DNA of 64,000 nt from Streptomyces sp. MP131-18 (GCF_001984575.1 NZ_LZNS01000001.1:3469881-3533880); one strand, 5' to 3'. Positions 18,975 through 30,460 are shown, numbered from the stretch's first letter. Translations and numbers: made by a program. The notes: a model not told the origin generated them from the letters alone.

Positions 18975-20512
18975 ACGGGCTGAACGGGCCGGCCGAGCGC
19001 GGCCAGCGCCCGGAAGGCGGCGGACCGCCCGCGCCGCGGCACCGTCCGCAGCGGGTGGCCGCGCACGCCCCAGCGCGCGAGCAGCGCGTTCGCGGCCAGG
19101 AAGCCGGTGGTGGCGGCGCGTTCCATCAGCGCGACCGGCAGCGGGGTGCGCACCAGGTCGCCCGCGAGCATCACCGCCGGGTGGGGGGTGCGCACGGTCG
19201 GCCGCCCGGCGTGGCCGCCGACGGGGAACAGCGGGCAGTCGGCGCGCCATTCGTGCCGCGCGTCGACGGTCCGTGCGCCGCGCAGCTCCGGGTACACCTC
19301 GTGCGCCGCGGCCAGCAGCCGGCGCCGCTCGGCCCGCGGGTCCGCGCCCACCGGCCGGGCGTAGCCGTGGAGTTCGAGCACGCAGCCGCCGGTGCGGGCG
19401 GCCCACCGCGCGGCCTCGCCCTCGAAGGCGTTCAGCACGGTGATGTTGTCGAGCGCGCCGTAGCCCGCGGTGCCGAGGAACCCGGGCCGGTCGCGGGCCA
19501 CCGGCCGGTCCAGCCAGTACCGCGACACCAGGAACGGCGGCGCGGTGCGCAGTTTGCCGACGCGCGCCCGCCACTCGGCGTCGCCGAGCGCGGGCGAGCG
19601 TGCCACGAGGCCGCGCAGGCCCTCGGTGTCGAGGGCGAGCACCGCCGCGTCGAACCGTTCCGCCGGCGCGTCCGCCGTCACGTCGAGGCCGTCCCCTGCC
19701 GGGGTGACCCGTTCGGCGGCGGCGCCGGTGCGCAACTCGGCGCCGAGCCGCGCGAGGTAGGCGGCCAGCGGCTCCCACAGGGCCTGGGGGAACGGCTCGG
19801 ACGGCACGTCGAACAGCAGGCCCTCGGCGGAGCCGAGGAAGTAGATGTGGAACATGAGGGCCATCTCTGCGGCGGACAGTTCGCGCGGGTCGGCGAAGAA
19901 GCTGCGGGAGAAGACCTCGAACGCCAGATGCCGGGCGGCGGCGGGGAACCCGATGCCGGCCAGGAAGTCGTGCGCGCTGGTCCCGTCGAGGCGCCGGTAG
20001 ACGTCCGGCACCCGCACGTCCAGCAGCGGCAGCGCCGCGGCCGTCCGCATCCCGGCGAGGTCCAGGACGTGGAAGGAAGGGCTGAGCGCGACGAAGCCGA
20101 GCGCGTTCCACGGCGGGGTGCGCGGCACGCGGGCGAAGCCGTCGCGGGCGCCGTCGCGGTGCTGGAGCGGGTAGTCGGGCAGGCCGGTCAGCATGCGCAG
20201 CCCCGGATCGGCGCGGCGCAGCAGCTGCCGCAGGTTGTAGTACTGACGGAAGAACGCGTGGAAGCCGCGCGTCATCGTGGCGGCCGAGCCGTCGGCCAGC
20301 GTCACGGGGTGGCCGGCGAGGCGGCCGCCGAGACCGGCATCGCGTTCGAACAGCGTGACGCGGACGCCGCGTTCCGCCAGGGCCGTGGCGGCGGCGAGCC
20401 CGGCGATGCCGCCGCCGATCACGGCGGTGCGCGGCGGCGTCCCCGCCACCCGCGCGCGCCCGCCGGCCGCCGGCAGCACCGCGGCGCGCCGGTCGCGGCC
20501 GGGGCCGGTCAC
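18923..20512 (-). CDS. crtU: Carotenoid ring desaturase/methyltransferase CrtU
   Basis: A 529-residue FAD enzyme of the CrtU family, which turns the beta-ionone rings of beta-carotene into aromatic phi rings (isorenieratene). The FAD motif TAVIGGGIAGLAAATALAE begins at ~30. The TRGFHAFFRQYYNLR block and LFDVPSEPFPQALW, both family-typical, follow; the C-terminal FAD block AVMLAGDLVRTPLPVALMERA is intact. The GTG at 20512 overlaps the crtT stop as GTGA. It is the last gene of the crtY-crtT-crtU operon. Its 3' end runs 52 bp into the Rieske gene on the other strand. Confidence 0.88.
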   Translation of the reverse strand: MTGPGRDRRAAVLPAAGGRARVAGTPPRTAVIGGGIAGLAAATALAERGVRVTLFERDAGLGGRLAGHPVTLADGSAATMTRGFHAFFRQYYNLRQLLRRADPGLRMLTGLPDYPLQHRDGARDGFARVPRTPPWNALGFVALSPSFHVLDLAGMRTAAALPLLDVRVPDVYRRLDGTSAHDFLAGIGFPAAARHLAFEVFSRSFFADPRELSAAEMALMFHIYFLGSAEGLLFDVPSEPFPQALWEPLAAYLARLGAELRTGAAAERVTPAGDGLDVTADAPAERFDAAVLALDTEGLRGLVARSPALGDAEWRARVGKLRTAPPFLVSRYWLDRPVARDRPGFLGTAGYGALDNITVLNAFEGEAARWAARTGGCVLELHGYARPVGADPRAERRRLLAAAHEVYPELRGARTVDARHEWRADCPLFPVGGHAGRPTVRTPHPAVMLAGDLVRTPLPVALMERAATTGFLAANALLARWGVRGHPLRTVPRRGRSAAFRALAALGRPVQPVQPGNAPRSRSAQRRSA

Positions 20513-21222
20513 GGGGCGGTCCCGACGAGGGTGTGCACGATGCCGCGCTGCCAGCCCGGCATGGTCCCGGCGCGCACGCCGTGGAAGCCGGCGCGCACCA
20601 TGCGGTCCGCGAAGGCCGCGGCCGTGTCGAAGCCGGCGACGCTGTGCCACAGGTGCCGGTACAGCAGCCGGTCGCCGGTGAGGGCGCCGACCGGGCAGAC
20701 GAGGCCGCGGCAGACGGCGGTCCACACCGCGCGGTGCAGCGGCCGGCCGCTGAGCGTGTACTCGTGCACCGCGAGCCGCCCGCCGGGCGCGAGCAGCCGC
20801 CGCACGGCGGTCAGCAGCCCGTCCGGGTCGGTGACGTTGCGGAAGAGGTAGGCGGCGAGGACGCCGTCGAACGGGCCGGTGACGCCCGCGCGTTCGAGGT
20901 GTTCCGCCGGGGCGTGCACGAACGCGACGCCGGGGGGCCACCGTTTGGCCGCGGCCCGCGCCAGCATGCCGGCCGAGGCGTCCACCGCGGTGATCCGCGC
21001 GCCGGGGTGGGCGGCGAGCAGCGCGGCCGTGGAGGCCCCGGTGCCGCAGCCCAGGTCGAGCAGCCGCGGCCGCCCGCCGCCCGGGGCCTGCCGCGGCCCG
21101 AGGCGGCGCGCGGAGCGGCGCAGGTGGGCGTGGTAGCCGGGGTTGACGGCGACCAGCCGGTCGTAGCCGACGGCGGCGCGGTCGAAGGCCGCGGCGAGTT
21201 CGCGGTCGCGAAGCAGCGTCAT
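20509..21222 (-). CDS. crtT: CrtT-like SAM methyltransferase
   Basis: A 237-residue class I methyltransferase in the position of crtT in Streptomyces carotenoid clusters. Motif I LLDLGCGTGASTAALL and the following ITAVDAS strand bind SAM. It resembles the UbiE/demethylmenaquinone type (FRNVTDPDGLLTAVRRLLAPGG). Its exact role in carotenoid synthesis is not settled. It starts 11 bp after crtY and ends in a GTGA overlap with crtU, so co-translation is likely. Confidence 0.87.
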   Translation of the reverse strand: MTLLRDRELAAAFDRAAVGYDRLVAVNPGYHAHLRRSARRLGPRQAPGGGRPRLLDLGCGTGASTAALLAAHPGARITAVDASAGMLARAAAKRWPPGVAFVHAPAEHLERAGVTGPFDGVLAAYLFRNVTDPDGLLTAVRRLLAPGGRLAVHEYTLSGRPLHRAVWTAVCRGLVCPVGALTGDRLLYRHLWHSVAGFDTAAAFADRMVRAGFHGVRAGTMPGWQRGIVHTLVGTAP

Positions 21223-21233
21223 GGGGTGTTCCC

Positions 21234-22412
21234 TCACTTTCCCGAAGCGTTCCGGCGCGGGCGGAACGGCAGTTCCGCCGCGGTGCGCAGCATGGGTCCT
21301 ACCGGCATGCGCAGTCCGACCGCGGCGTCCTCCCACCAGCGGGTGCGCCCGTCGAGGAACCGCAGCAGGCGTTCCGTCGGCACCTCGTGGAAGAGCCGGG
21401 TCAGCACGTCGGGTCCGCTGACCCGCCCGGCGTCGAGGGCGGCGAGCAGCACCGCGTCCATGCCGCGGGAGCGTGCCGAGTGCGGGGGCGGCGGCACCGG
21501 CGGCCGGCCGCGCCGGAAGGCGTCGGCGATGGCGCGGCTCTGCCGCTGCACGGCGGCGAACGCGTAGCCGGTCGCGGGCCGCGCGGCCCCGCCCGCGACG
21601 CCGATGCGGAACACCGACCGCCCGGCACGGCGCGGGAAGGTGCCGTCCGTCATCGGGATGACGCCCTGTTCGACGGCGGTGACGTGCGGGTCGGCGAGCC
21701 CGAGCACGTGCCGCGTGTAGTGCCGCAGCGCGCGGTCGTAGGCGGCGTCGGCGAGCGGGGCGGGCGAGAACTCGGTGTACTCGACCAGTGCTTCGCGCTC
21801 CCCGAGCGGCAGCAGGTAGCCGAACGACAGGCCGCGCGGCGGCTGCGGGGTTCTGAAGTCCATCAGTTCGGCCACGCCCGGCTCGAACGCGCCGCGCCCC
21901 GCCCGCACGAACCAGCCGCGGAAGTGCTGGAGCAGCGTGGTGCGGGCGGGCGGCAGGTGCCGCGGCGGTCTCGAGTCGAACGCCCAGCGGGCGCGCAGCA
22001 CGACGGGCCGCCCGTCGGGCGCGGTCCCGCGCACCTCGGCGCCGCCGCCCGGCGCGTCCCGCACGGAGCTGACCGCCGCCGTCACGGCCCTGAACCCGGC
22101 CCGTTCCGCGAGCCGCCCGCGGATCAGCGCCTCGAAGCCGCCGGACCGCAGCATCTTGTAACGCAGCGCCCCCGGGCGCCTTTCGGCGACGTCCCCGGCC
22201 CGGCCGCGGACGCGCAGCCGCGGGAAGGCGGCGACCACGGCCTCGTCGTACTCCCCGGGACCTGCCTCCCACCAGCACCAGGTCCGTTCGGCCGGGCGCA
22301 GCGGGCCCTCGGGCGCCGTCACGAGCACCACGTCCGCCCCGGCCGCGCCGGTGAGCCGGTGCGCGAGGGAGAGCCCGGCCGCACCGGCCCCGACGACTAC
22401 GGCATCCACCAC
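21234..22412 (-). CDS. crtY: Lycopene beta-cyclase CrtY
   Basis: A 392-residue FAD-containing cyclase that folds the ends of lycopene into beta rings. VVVGAGAAGLSLAHRL is the dinucleotide-binding motif; LRYKMLRSGGFEALI, LMDFRTPQ, FGYLLPLG and GYAFAAVQRQS are family blocks. The GTG at 22412 has GGAG 8 nt upstream; the adjacent GTG at 22409 is equally in frame. It is the first gene of the crtYTU operon, divergent from an IclR gene 81 bp away, so the two promoters share one short region. Confidence 0.92.
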   Translation of the reverse strand: MVDAVVVGAGAAGLSLAHRLTGAAGADVVLVTAPEGPLRPAERTWCWWEAGPGEYDEAVVAAFPRLRVRGRAGDVAERRPGALRYKMLRSGGFEALIRGRLAERAGFRAVTAAVSSVRDAPGGGAEVRGTAPDGRPVVLRARWAFDSRPPRHLPPARTTLLQHFRGWFVRAGRGAFEPGVAELMDFRTPQPPRGLSFGYLLPLGEREALVEYTEFSPAPLADAAYDRALRHYTRHVLGLADPHVTAVEQGVIPMTDGTFPRRAGRSVFRIGVAGGAARPATGYAFAAVQRQSRAIADAFRRGRPPVPPPPHSARSRGMDAVLLAALDAGRVSGPDVLTRLFHEVPTERLLRFLDGRTRWWEDAAVGLRMPVGPMLRTAAELPFRPRRNASGK

Positions 22413-22480
22413 CCCCCGATGCTCCACCAGCCGGCCAGGACCGCTGCCGCCCGACACGGGTCCACCGGGGTGACGGCGCC

Positions 22481-22486
22481 TACGAT
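22481..22486 (+). promoter_or_regulatory. -10 box of a leaderless iclR transcript
   Basis: TACGAT ends 7 nt before the ATG at 22494, the spacing at which transcription would begin on or next to the start codon. No Shine-Dalgarno stands before this ATG, which supports a leaderless mRNA. Confidence 0.5.
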
Positions 22487-22493
22487 TGGGCCC

Positions 22494-23279
22494 ATGACAG
22501 ACGGTGATGACGGGCGGCGGGGGGTGGCCGGGTCCCTTCAGTCGGTGGACCGGGCCGTGAGCGTGCTCGAGGTACTGGCGAGGAACGGCGGGGCCGGGGT
22601 CACCGAGATCGCGGACGAGCTGGGCGTGCACAAGTCGACCGCGTCGCGCCTGCTCTGGGCGCTGGAGAGCCGCGGTCTCGTGGACCAGGAGAAGGAGCGC
22701 GGCAAGTACTACCTGGGGGCCGGGATCCTGCGGCTGGCGGGGGCCGCCGCGATCCGGCTCGACATCTCGCAGGAGAGCGCGCCGGTCTGCCGGTGGCTCG
22801 CGGACGAATCCGGCGAGACGGCCAACGTCGCGGTGCTCGACGGGGATGCCGCGGTCAACATCATGCAGGCCAGGGGCACGGCCGAGGTGGCGGCATACAA
22901 CTGGCTCGGGCGGCGCACCCCGTTGCACGCGACGGCCAGCGGGAAGGTGCTGCTCGCCGCGCTGCCGACGCCCGTCAGGGAGACCCTGCTCGCGCAGGAG
23001 CAGGAGCGGTTCACCGAGCGCACGGTGACCGCGCCCGCGGCGCTGCGGGCGGAGGCGGACGCGGTGGCGGCCGACGGCTTCGCGGTCACGCAGCAGGAGC
23101 TGGAGGACGGGCTGAACGCGGTGGCCGCGCCCGTGCGCAGGTACGACGGGACGGTGATCGGGGCGATCGGCGTCTCGGGCCCCGTGTACCGGATGGGCGG
23201 GGACCGGCTGTCGGCGCTGGCCGAAAGCTGCATGGCGGCGGCGGCCGAACTGTCCAGGCGCCTGGGCTACGGCAGTTGA
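22494..23279 (+). CDS. IclR-family regulator of the betaine-demethylation operon
   Basis: A 261-residue IclR protein. Residues ~15-75 are the winged helix (GVTEIADELGVHKSTASRLLWALESRGLV); residues ~85-255 are the effector-binding domain with TPLHATASGKVLLAALP, the hallmark of the family. It is followed after 140 bp by an operon for sequential N-demethylation and that gap holds strong inverted repeats, so it probably represses or activates that operon in response to a methylated amine such as glycine betaine or dimethylglycine. It reads divergently from crtY; a role in carotenoid control cannot be excluded. Confidence 0.9.
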   Translation: MTDGDDGRRGVAGSLQSVDRAVSVLEVLARNGGAGVTEIADELGVHKSTASRLLWALESRGLVDQEKERGKYYLGAGILRLAGAAAIRLDISQESAPVCRWLADESGETANVAVLDGDAAVNIMQARGTAEVAAYNWLGRRTPLHATASGKVLLAALPTPVRETLLAQEQERFTERTVTAPAALRAEADAVAADGFAVTQQELEDGLNAVAAPVRRYDGTVIGAIGVSGPVYRMGGDRLSALAESCMAAAAELSRRLGYGS

Positions 23280-23332
23280 TTTCCGGCCATTTTCGGTTCG
23301 TTTTCCGTTGTGTGCGCCGTGCCTTCTCCCCC

Positions 23333-23400
23333 TTGACAGTGCCCGGAGCGCTTCTCACCATGTCCCACATGGCGCAACGCAGCGCGCCATGCGCAACGCA
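23333..23400 (+). promoter_or_regulatory. Promoter with clustered IclR-type operators
   Basis: A consensus -35 TTGACA (23333-23338) and a -10 CACCAT (23356-23361) are 17 bp apart. A 15-bp palindrome CCATGTCCCACATGG (23358-23372) overlaps the -10. Next come a pair of arms ATGGCGC/GCGCCAT (23369-23390) and a direct repeat GCGCAACGCA (23372-23381 and 23391-23400). The crowding implies tight control of the operon at 23420, most simply by the IclR protein encoded just upstream. Confidence 0.65.
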
Positions 23401-23407
23401 TCGGTGA

Positions 23408-25846
<2,439 letters not shown>

Positions 25847-25858
25847 GGCGGGCCGCGC

Positions 25859-25892
25859 GCGGCCGCCACGACCGCGCGGCCGCCACGACCGC
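25859..25892. repeat. Tandem 17-bp duplication
   Basis: GCGGCCGCCACGACCGC occurs twice, head to tail and without change, in the 73-bp gap between the dimethylglycine oxidase and sarcosine oxidase genes. It probably arose by slippage; no function is evident. Confidence 0.8.
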
Positions 25893-25919
25893 GGGGACAG
25901 GACGCGAGAAGGGAGAGGC

Positions 25920-27071
25920 ATGGCTTCCCGTTACGACGTCATCGTGCTCGGCCTGGGCGGCATGGGCAGCGCCGCCGCCGACCACCTCGCCGCGCGCGGC
26001 GCCCGCGTGCTCGGCCTCGAACGCTTCGGCCCGGTCCACGACCGCGGCTCGAGCCACGGCGGTTCGCGCATCACGCGGCAGTCCTACTTCGAGGGCCCCG
26101 ACTACGTTCCGCTGCTGCTGCGCGCCTACGAGCTGTACGAACGTCTCGAACGCGAGGCGGGCCGCGACATCGCGCTGCTGTGCGGCGGCCTCATGATCGG
26201 CCGCCCGGACAGCACGACCGTGGCGGGCAGCCTGCGCTCGGCCACGGCCCACGGGCTGCCGCACGAGCTGCTCGATGCCAAGGAGATCCGCGCCCGCTTT
26301 CCCACCCTCGCCCCGCAGGACGACGAGATCGCGCTGTACGAGGCCAGGGCCGGGCTGCTGCGCCCGGAGGCCACGGTCGCCGCGCAGCTGAAGCTGGCCG
26401 CGGCGGCGGGCGCCGAGCTGCACTACCAGGAGCCGGTCACCGACTGGACGGCGCTGCCCGGCGGGCGCGGCGTGCGCGTCACGACCCCGGACGACGTGTA
26501 CACCGCCGGCCATCTGGTGGTCTGCCCCGGCGCCTGGGCGCCGGAGCAACTGGCGGACCTCGGCGTGCCGTTCACCATCGAACGGCAGGTCATGTACTGG
26601 TTCGCGCCGGTCGGCGGCACCGCGCCGTTCGAGCCGGAGCGGCACCCCGTCTACATCTGGGAGGACGCGGCCGGCACCCAGATCTACGGCTTCCCCGCGA
26701 TCGAGGGCCCCGACGGCGGCGCGAAGGTCGCGTTCTTCCGCAAGGGCAGCGTCTGCACGCCCGACACCATCGACCGCACGGTGCACCCCCGGGAGGCGCG
26801 CGAGATGGCCGCGCACGCCGGCGCCCGGCTGCCTGACCTGCCCGGCCGTCTGCTGCGCGCCGTGACGTGCATGTACACCACCACCCCCGACGAGCACTTC
26901 GTGATCGCCCCGCACCCGGCGCACGAACAGGTCACCGTGGCCTGCGGATTCTCCGGCCACGGCTTCAAATTCGTCCCCGTCGTCGGCGAGATCCTCGCCG
27001 ACCTCGCCCTCACCGGCACCACGCCCCACCCCATCGAGCTGTTCCGCCCGAGCCGGCTGGGAGGCCGGTAG
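25920..27071 (+). CDS. Monomeric sarcosine oxidase / N-methyl amino acid oxidase
   Basis: A 383-residue flavoenzyme of the MSOX/SolA family, oxidising the N-methyl group of sarcosine to give glycine, formaldehyde and H2O2. The FAD motif is [34 protein letters not shown] is the family block after it. [17 protein letters not shown] near residue 320 contains the Cys that binds FAD covalently in [19 protein letters not shown] closes the flavin site. GGGAGAGG precedes the ATG. It follows the dimethylglycine oxidase and is 2 bp before the Rieske oxygenase gene. Confidence 0.88.
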   Translation: MASRYDVIVLGLGGMGSAAADHLAARGARVLGLERFGPVHDRGSSHGGSRITRQSYFEGPDYVPLLLRAYELYERLEREAGRDIALLCGGLMIGRPDSTTVAGSLRSATAHGLPHELLDAKEIRARFPTLAPQDDEIALYEARAGLLRPEATVAAQLKLAAAAGAELHYQEPVTDWTALPGGRGVRVTTPDDVYTAGHLVVCPGAWAPEQLADLGVPFTIERQVMYWFAPVGGTAPFEPERHPVYIWEDAAGTQIYGFPAIEGPDGGAKVAFFRKGSVCTPDTIDRTVHPREAREMAAHAGARLPDLPGRLLRAVTCMYTTTPDEHFVIAPHPAHEQVTVACGFSGHGFKFVPVVGEILADLALTGTTPHPIELFRPSRLGGR

Positions 27072-27073
27072 CC

Positions 27074-28195
27074 ATGACGACGACGCCGATCACCCGAGCC
27101 GGCCTGCTCCCGACCCTGCCCGGCTCCGCCTACACCGACCCCGCCACGTTCCGCCGCGAGCAGGAACTGATCTTCGAGACCCGCTGGTTCTGCGCCGTGC
27201 GCGCCGGCGACCTGCTGACGCCCGGCTCCTTCCGCACGGTCACCGTGGGGCGCGAGAACGTGCTGATCACCCGCGCGCGCGACGGCGCCCTGCGCGCGTT
27301 CCTCAACGTCTGCCGCCACCGGGGCGCCCGGTTGTGCACCGAGGAGTCGGGCCAGGTGCGGCGCAACCTCCGCTGCCCGTATCACGCCTGGACCTACGGG
27401 CTCGACGGCCGCCTGGTCGCCGCGCCCAACCTCCGCGACGTGCCCGGCGTGGACCGCGCCGAGTACGGCCTGATCGGCGTCGCGCTGCGCGAATGGCTCG
27501 GCTACGCGTGGGTGTGCCTGGCCGAGACGCCGCCGTCGTTCGAGGAGACCGTCATCGGCTCCGTCACCGCCCGCCTGGGCGATCCGGAGGCCGTCGAACG
27601 CTACCGGCCCGCCGATCTGGTGCTCGGGCGGCGCATCGGCTACGAAGTGCGCGCCAACTGGAAACTGATCGTCGAGAACTTCATGGAGTGCTATCACTGC
27701 GCCTCGATCCACCCCGAACTGGTGCAGGTGCTCCCCGAGTTCGCCGGCGGGTACGCGGCGCAGTCCTACGTGGGGCACGGCGCCGAGTTCTCCGGCGACG
27801 CCGAAGGCTTCACCGTGGACGGCCAAGCCGGCTTCGGCCGCCTGCCCGGCCTCGCCGAAGAACAGGACCGGCGCTACTTCGCCACCACGGTCCGCCCGCA
27901 GGTCTTCCTCAACCTCGTGCCCGACCACGTCATCCTGCACCGCATGTTCCCCCTGGCCCCCGACCTGACCCGGGTGGAGTGCGACTGGCTGTACGCGGCC
28001 GACGTCATCGACTCCGGCGCCGACATATCCGCCTCCGTGGAGCTGTTCCACCGCGTCAACGAACAGGACTTCGCCGCCTGCGAACGCACCCAGCCCGCGA
28101 TGCACTCCCGCGCCTACGGAACGGGCGGCGTGCTGGTGCCGACCGAACACCACATCACCGAATTCCACCACTGGGTGACATCCCTGCTCCGATGA
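27074..28195 (+). CDS. gbcA: Rieske oxygenase alpha subunit, glycine betaine monooxygenase-like (GbcA)
   Basis: A 373-residue ring-hydroxylating-type oxygenase. The Rieske centre uses CRHRGARLC (~77-85) and CPYHAW (~97). The mononuclear iron site is in NFMECYHCASIHPEL (~198-212). GbcA removes one methyl group from glycine betaine, giving dimethylglycine, and the upstream genes continue to sarcosine and glycine, which is why this substrate is favoured. Its usual partner, a GbcB ferredoxin reductase, is not in the window and must be supplied from elsewhere. Stachydrine or another betaine is possible. Confidence 0.85.
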   Translation: MTTTPITRAGLLPTLPGSAYTDPATFRREQELIFETRWFCAVRAGDLLTPGSFRTVTVGRENVLITRARDGALRAFLNVCRHRGARLCTEESGQVRRNLRCPYHAWTYGLDGRLVAAPNLRDVPGVDRAEYGLIGVALREWLGYAWVCLAETPPSFEETVIGSVTARLGDPEAVERYRPADLVLGRRIGYEVRANWKLIVENFMECYHCASIHPELVQVLPEFAGGYAAQSYVGHGAEFSGDAEGFTVDGQAGFGRLPGLAEEQDRRYFATTVRPQVFLNLVPDHVILHRMFPLAPDLTRVECDWLYAADVIDSGADISASVELFHRVNEQDFAACERTQPAMHSRAYGTGGVLVPTEHHITEFHHWVTSLLR

Positions 28196-28634
28196 CGCCC
28201 CCGCCGGGGACGTTCCCCCCGCCGGCCGGACGACGGCCCGCCCCGGCCCTCAGGACCGAACTGCCGGAAGCCGTGAGTCCGTGAGTCCGTGAGTCCGGAT
28301 ATGTGGGCTGCCCGTCTTGAGGCCGCGCCGGGCGGCACACGGACTGTGAGACGTGGAAGCCACGGCTGACGTGACCGTCGTCGTGGGTGACGGGGTCGTG
28401 TTGCCGGTCGTGGCCGGGCCGGTACAGGTGCTGCACGGCGTCGGGTACCTGGTCCGGCGCGCCTCGCCCGGCGGGCGGACGGTGGTCAGCGGCACCGGTC
28501 GCACGCTGGCCGCAGGCCGCCTCGCCGGTGTCGGCTTGCCCCTCGGCCCGGTGCCCGCCCGGCACGGGCGTGGGGCACCGGGAGCCGGACCGGCCTCGGT
28601 GCCGTAGGGCGCCGGGGCCGGTCCGTGGGCCAGG
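28196..28634. other. Intergenic region with triplicated 8-mer; one weak ORF
   Basis: 439 bp between convergent genes. GTGAGTCC is repeated three times in tandem (28273-28296). An 84-codon frame on the + strand (28353-28607, GTG start, MEATADVTVVVGDGVV...) has G/C-rich third positions but no ribosome binding site and no resemblance I know; it may be a gene remnant. No clear terminator hairpin was found. Confidence 0.35.
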
Positions 28635-29369
28635 TCAGATCCCGCAGCTGGGGGCCGACCAGTAGCGGGAGGAGCGGGTCGAGAGGTGTACGTGGTCGTT
28701 GTGGCCCGAGTAACCGGGGCCCAGGATCGAGGCGAAGCCGTGGTTGCGGGCCTGCCGGGCGAGCGTGCAGAACGAGTGGCTGCCGACCAGGTCGACGCCG
28801 TCACCGTACATGTGGCGGCTGTTGGAGGCACCGCCCGCGGCATCGTTGCACGCGCGGGAGCGGAAGCCGCTGCTGACTTGGAGCGGACGGTCGTTGAGGG
28901 CGTGCCGCATGGCCTCCAGCTTCCACATGCTGACCAGGGCGTTGGCCCGGGCCGTGGAAGCGCTCACGGCACCGCCGGACCAGCTGGAGTTGCACTTGTT
29001 CATTTCGCTGTAGGTGAAGTGGATCGGGGTGCAGTCGTTGTCCTGGAGGGCGTAGATCCGGTTGAACGTGTTGGGCCCGGCGACGCCGTCGGCCGCCAGC
29101 CCGTACGCCCGCTGGAAGCGGGTGACGGCCGCCTCCGTGGCCGGCCCGAACTTGCCGTCCAGGGCCAGAACGTTGCCGTAGCCGGGGTAACCGGACACCC
29201 GGATCTGGAGCTGGCGGACGTCCGAGCCCTCCATCCCCTCCTTGAGGGTGCGGTTCCAGGTGTAGCAGCCGTCGGCGTGGGCGGTACCGGCGGTGGCGAC
29301 CGTACCGACCACCGCTGCTGACGAGATCATGACAATAGCCAGTAGGACACGCACAACGCGCGCGAACAT
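28635..29369 (-). CDS. Secreted zinc D-Ala-D-Ala carboxypeptidase with peptidoglycan-binding domain
   Basis: A 244-residue exported DD-peptidase of the M15 type known from Streptomyces albus G, trimming the terminal D-Ala of cell-wall stem peptides. Residues 1-32 are a Sec signal ending THAHAD-like (GTAHADG). Residues ~38-105 are a PG-binding repeat (GSDVRQLQIRVSGYPGYGN...LDGKFGPATEAAVTRFQ). The catalytic domain has SSGFRSRACN, SRHMYGDGVDL (His and Asp zinc ligands) and NDHVHL (third ligand). Several Cys residues suggest disulfides. GGAGGA stands 4-6 nt before the ATG at 29369. Confidence 0.92.
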   Translation of the reverse strand: MFARVVRVLLAIVMISSAAVVGTVATAGTAHADGCYTWNRTLKEGMEGSDVRQLQIRVSGYPGYGNVLALDGKFGPATEAAVTRFQRAYGLAADGVAGPNTFNRIYALQDNDCTPIHFTYSEMNKCNSSWSGGAVSASTARANALVSMWKLEAMRHALNDRPLQVSSGFRSRACNDAAGGASNSRHMYGDGVDLVGSHSFCTLARQARNHGFASILGPGYSGHNDHVHLSTRSSRYWSAPSCGI

Positions 29370-29490
29370 ACTTCCTCCGTTGATAACGAGGGACGGACCT
29401 CATGAGAGTGACCGACGCAGTCAACGCGCGTCAACCCGGCGTATCGCGCAGCATCACGGCCGCCTGCCGCCGCTCGGCCCGTCCGGCCGC

Positions 29491-29533
29491 CGTCCGGCTT
29501 CGGCGTGACGGTCGTCCGGCTTCGGCGTGACGG
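29491..29533. repeat. Two-copy 21-bp direct repeat
   Basis: A 21-bp unit beginning CGTCCGGCTTCGGCGTGACG occurs at 29491-29511 and 29513-29533 (period 22) in the space between the DD-peptidase and methyltransferase genes, just before the regulator-tail remnant. Confidence 0.8.
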
Positions 29534-29704
29534 AGGGTGGTGCTGTCCGGCTCGGCCGCGCCGCCGCCGCCCGCAACGCCGTCGGTGCACCGCTCCCCCC
29601 CGGCCGAACGCACCGACGTCGACCGCATCGCGGCGGCGGCCCGCCGCGCCCTGGGCGCCGCCGCGTTCGCCCGCCGCCTCGCCGTCGGGTCAGCCGGCCC
29701 CTGA
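29534..29704 (+). pseudogene. Possible remnant: C-terminal tail of an AfsR/LuxR-type regulator
   Basis: One + strand frame ends ERTDVDRIAAAARRALG, AAAFARRLAVGSAGP and a TGA at 29702-29704. That wording (paired Ala/Arg-rich helices with ALGxxAF) is how many large TPR-containing LuxR/AfsR-type regulators end. There is a stop in frame just upstream (near 29528), so only ~55 codons remain and the rest of the gene is absent. It overlaps the 3' end of the methyltransferase by 15 bp. The identification rests on one short motif. Confidence 0.35.
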
Positions 29705-30460
29705 GGGGGCCGGTGCCCAGTCGCCGTCCGGCAGCCGGTAGACGGAGACGTGGGACCTCGACTCGGCGGTGAACTCCGCGCCCTGCCAGTCCGCGTGCCG
29801 GAACTCCAGCTCGAACCCGGCCAGTTGGGCCATGAGGTCCAGCTCGGCCGGCCAGACGTAGCGGTGCGGGCTGCGGAACACCCGCGCCCGCTCGCCTTCC
29901 TCGAACCAGATGTTGTGGGACACGACCTGCTGGCGCAGGACGTCGAAGGTGTCCAGGCAGACGTACCCCTCCTCGGACTGCGAGACCACCGCCTGCCGGC
30001 CGGGCGGCAGCTCCCTCAGCTGGGGCACCCACAGCTCGATGACCAGCCGTCCGCCCGGCGCGAGATGACGGGCGGCGTTCCGGAAGCACGCGACCTGTTC
30101 CGGCTGGGTGAGCAGGTTGGAGACCGCGTTGTAGACGAGGTAGACGAGTTGGAACACCCCCGGTACGCGGGCGGTCGCCATATCGCCGACGACGACCGGG
30201 ATCGTCGCCTCGTCCGCCTTCGTGCGCAGTTGGCCGAGCATCGGCCGCGACAACTCGACACCGGCGACCGGCACTCCGCGTCGCGCCAGCGGGACGGCCA
30301 CCCGGCCCGTTCCGATGGCGAACTCCAGCGCCCGTCCTCCGGCGGCGAGTTCGGCGAGGCGGTCCACCGCCGGCTCCAGGACCTCGGGGGCGAACATGCC
30401 CGCGCCCGGCGTGTCGTAACTCTGGGCAACCTGGACGTTCCAGACGTCTTCGTGTCGCAT
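29690..30460 (-). CDS. Class I SAM-dependent methyltransferase
   Basis: A 256-residue cytosolic methyltransferase. The SAM site is ALEFAIGTGRVAVPLARRG, followed by VAGVELSRPML and IPVVVGDMAT; the typical post-motif strand is FQLVYLVYNAVSNLLTQPEQ. It belongs with stand-alone methyltransferases of unknown substrate. The ATG at 30460 begins MRHEDVWNVQVAQSYD and has GGAA about 9 nt upstream; the frame continues 5' without similarity. It is divergent from the GH16 gene, sharing a 242-bp promoter region. Confidence 0.85.
   Translation of the reverse strand: MRHEDVWNVQVAQSYDTPGAGMFAPEVLEPAVDRLAELAAGGRALEFAIGTGRVAVPLARRGVPVAGVELSRPMLGQLRTKADEATIPVVVGDMATARVPGVFQLVYLVYNAVSNLLTQPEQVACFRNAARHLAPGGRLVIELWVPQLRELPPGRQAVVSQSEEGYVCLDTFDVLRQQVVSHNIWFEEGERARVFRSPHRYVWPAELDLMAQLAGFELEFRHADWQGAEFTAESRSHVSVYRLPDGDWAPAPSGAG

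Noticed and set aside
28353-28607. 84-codon ORF as a real gene
   Set aside because: No ribosome site, no similarity and no partner; kept only as a remark on the intergenic region.
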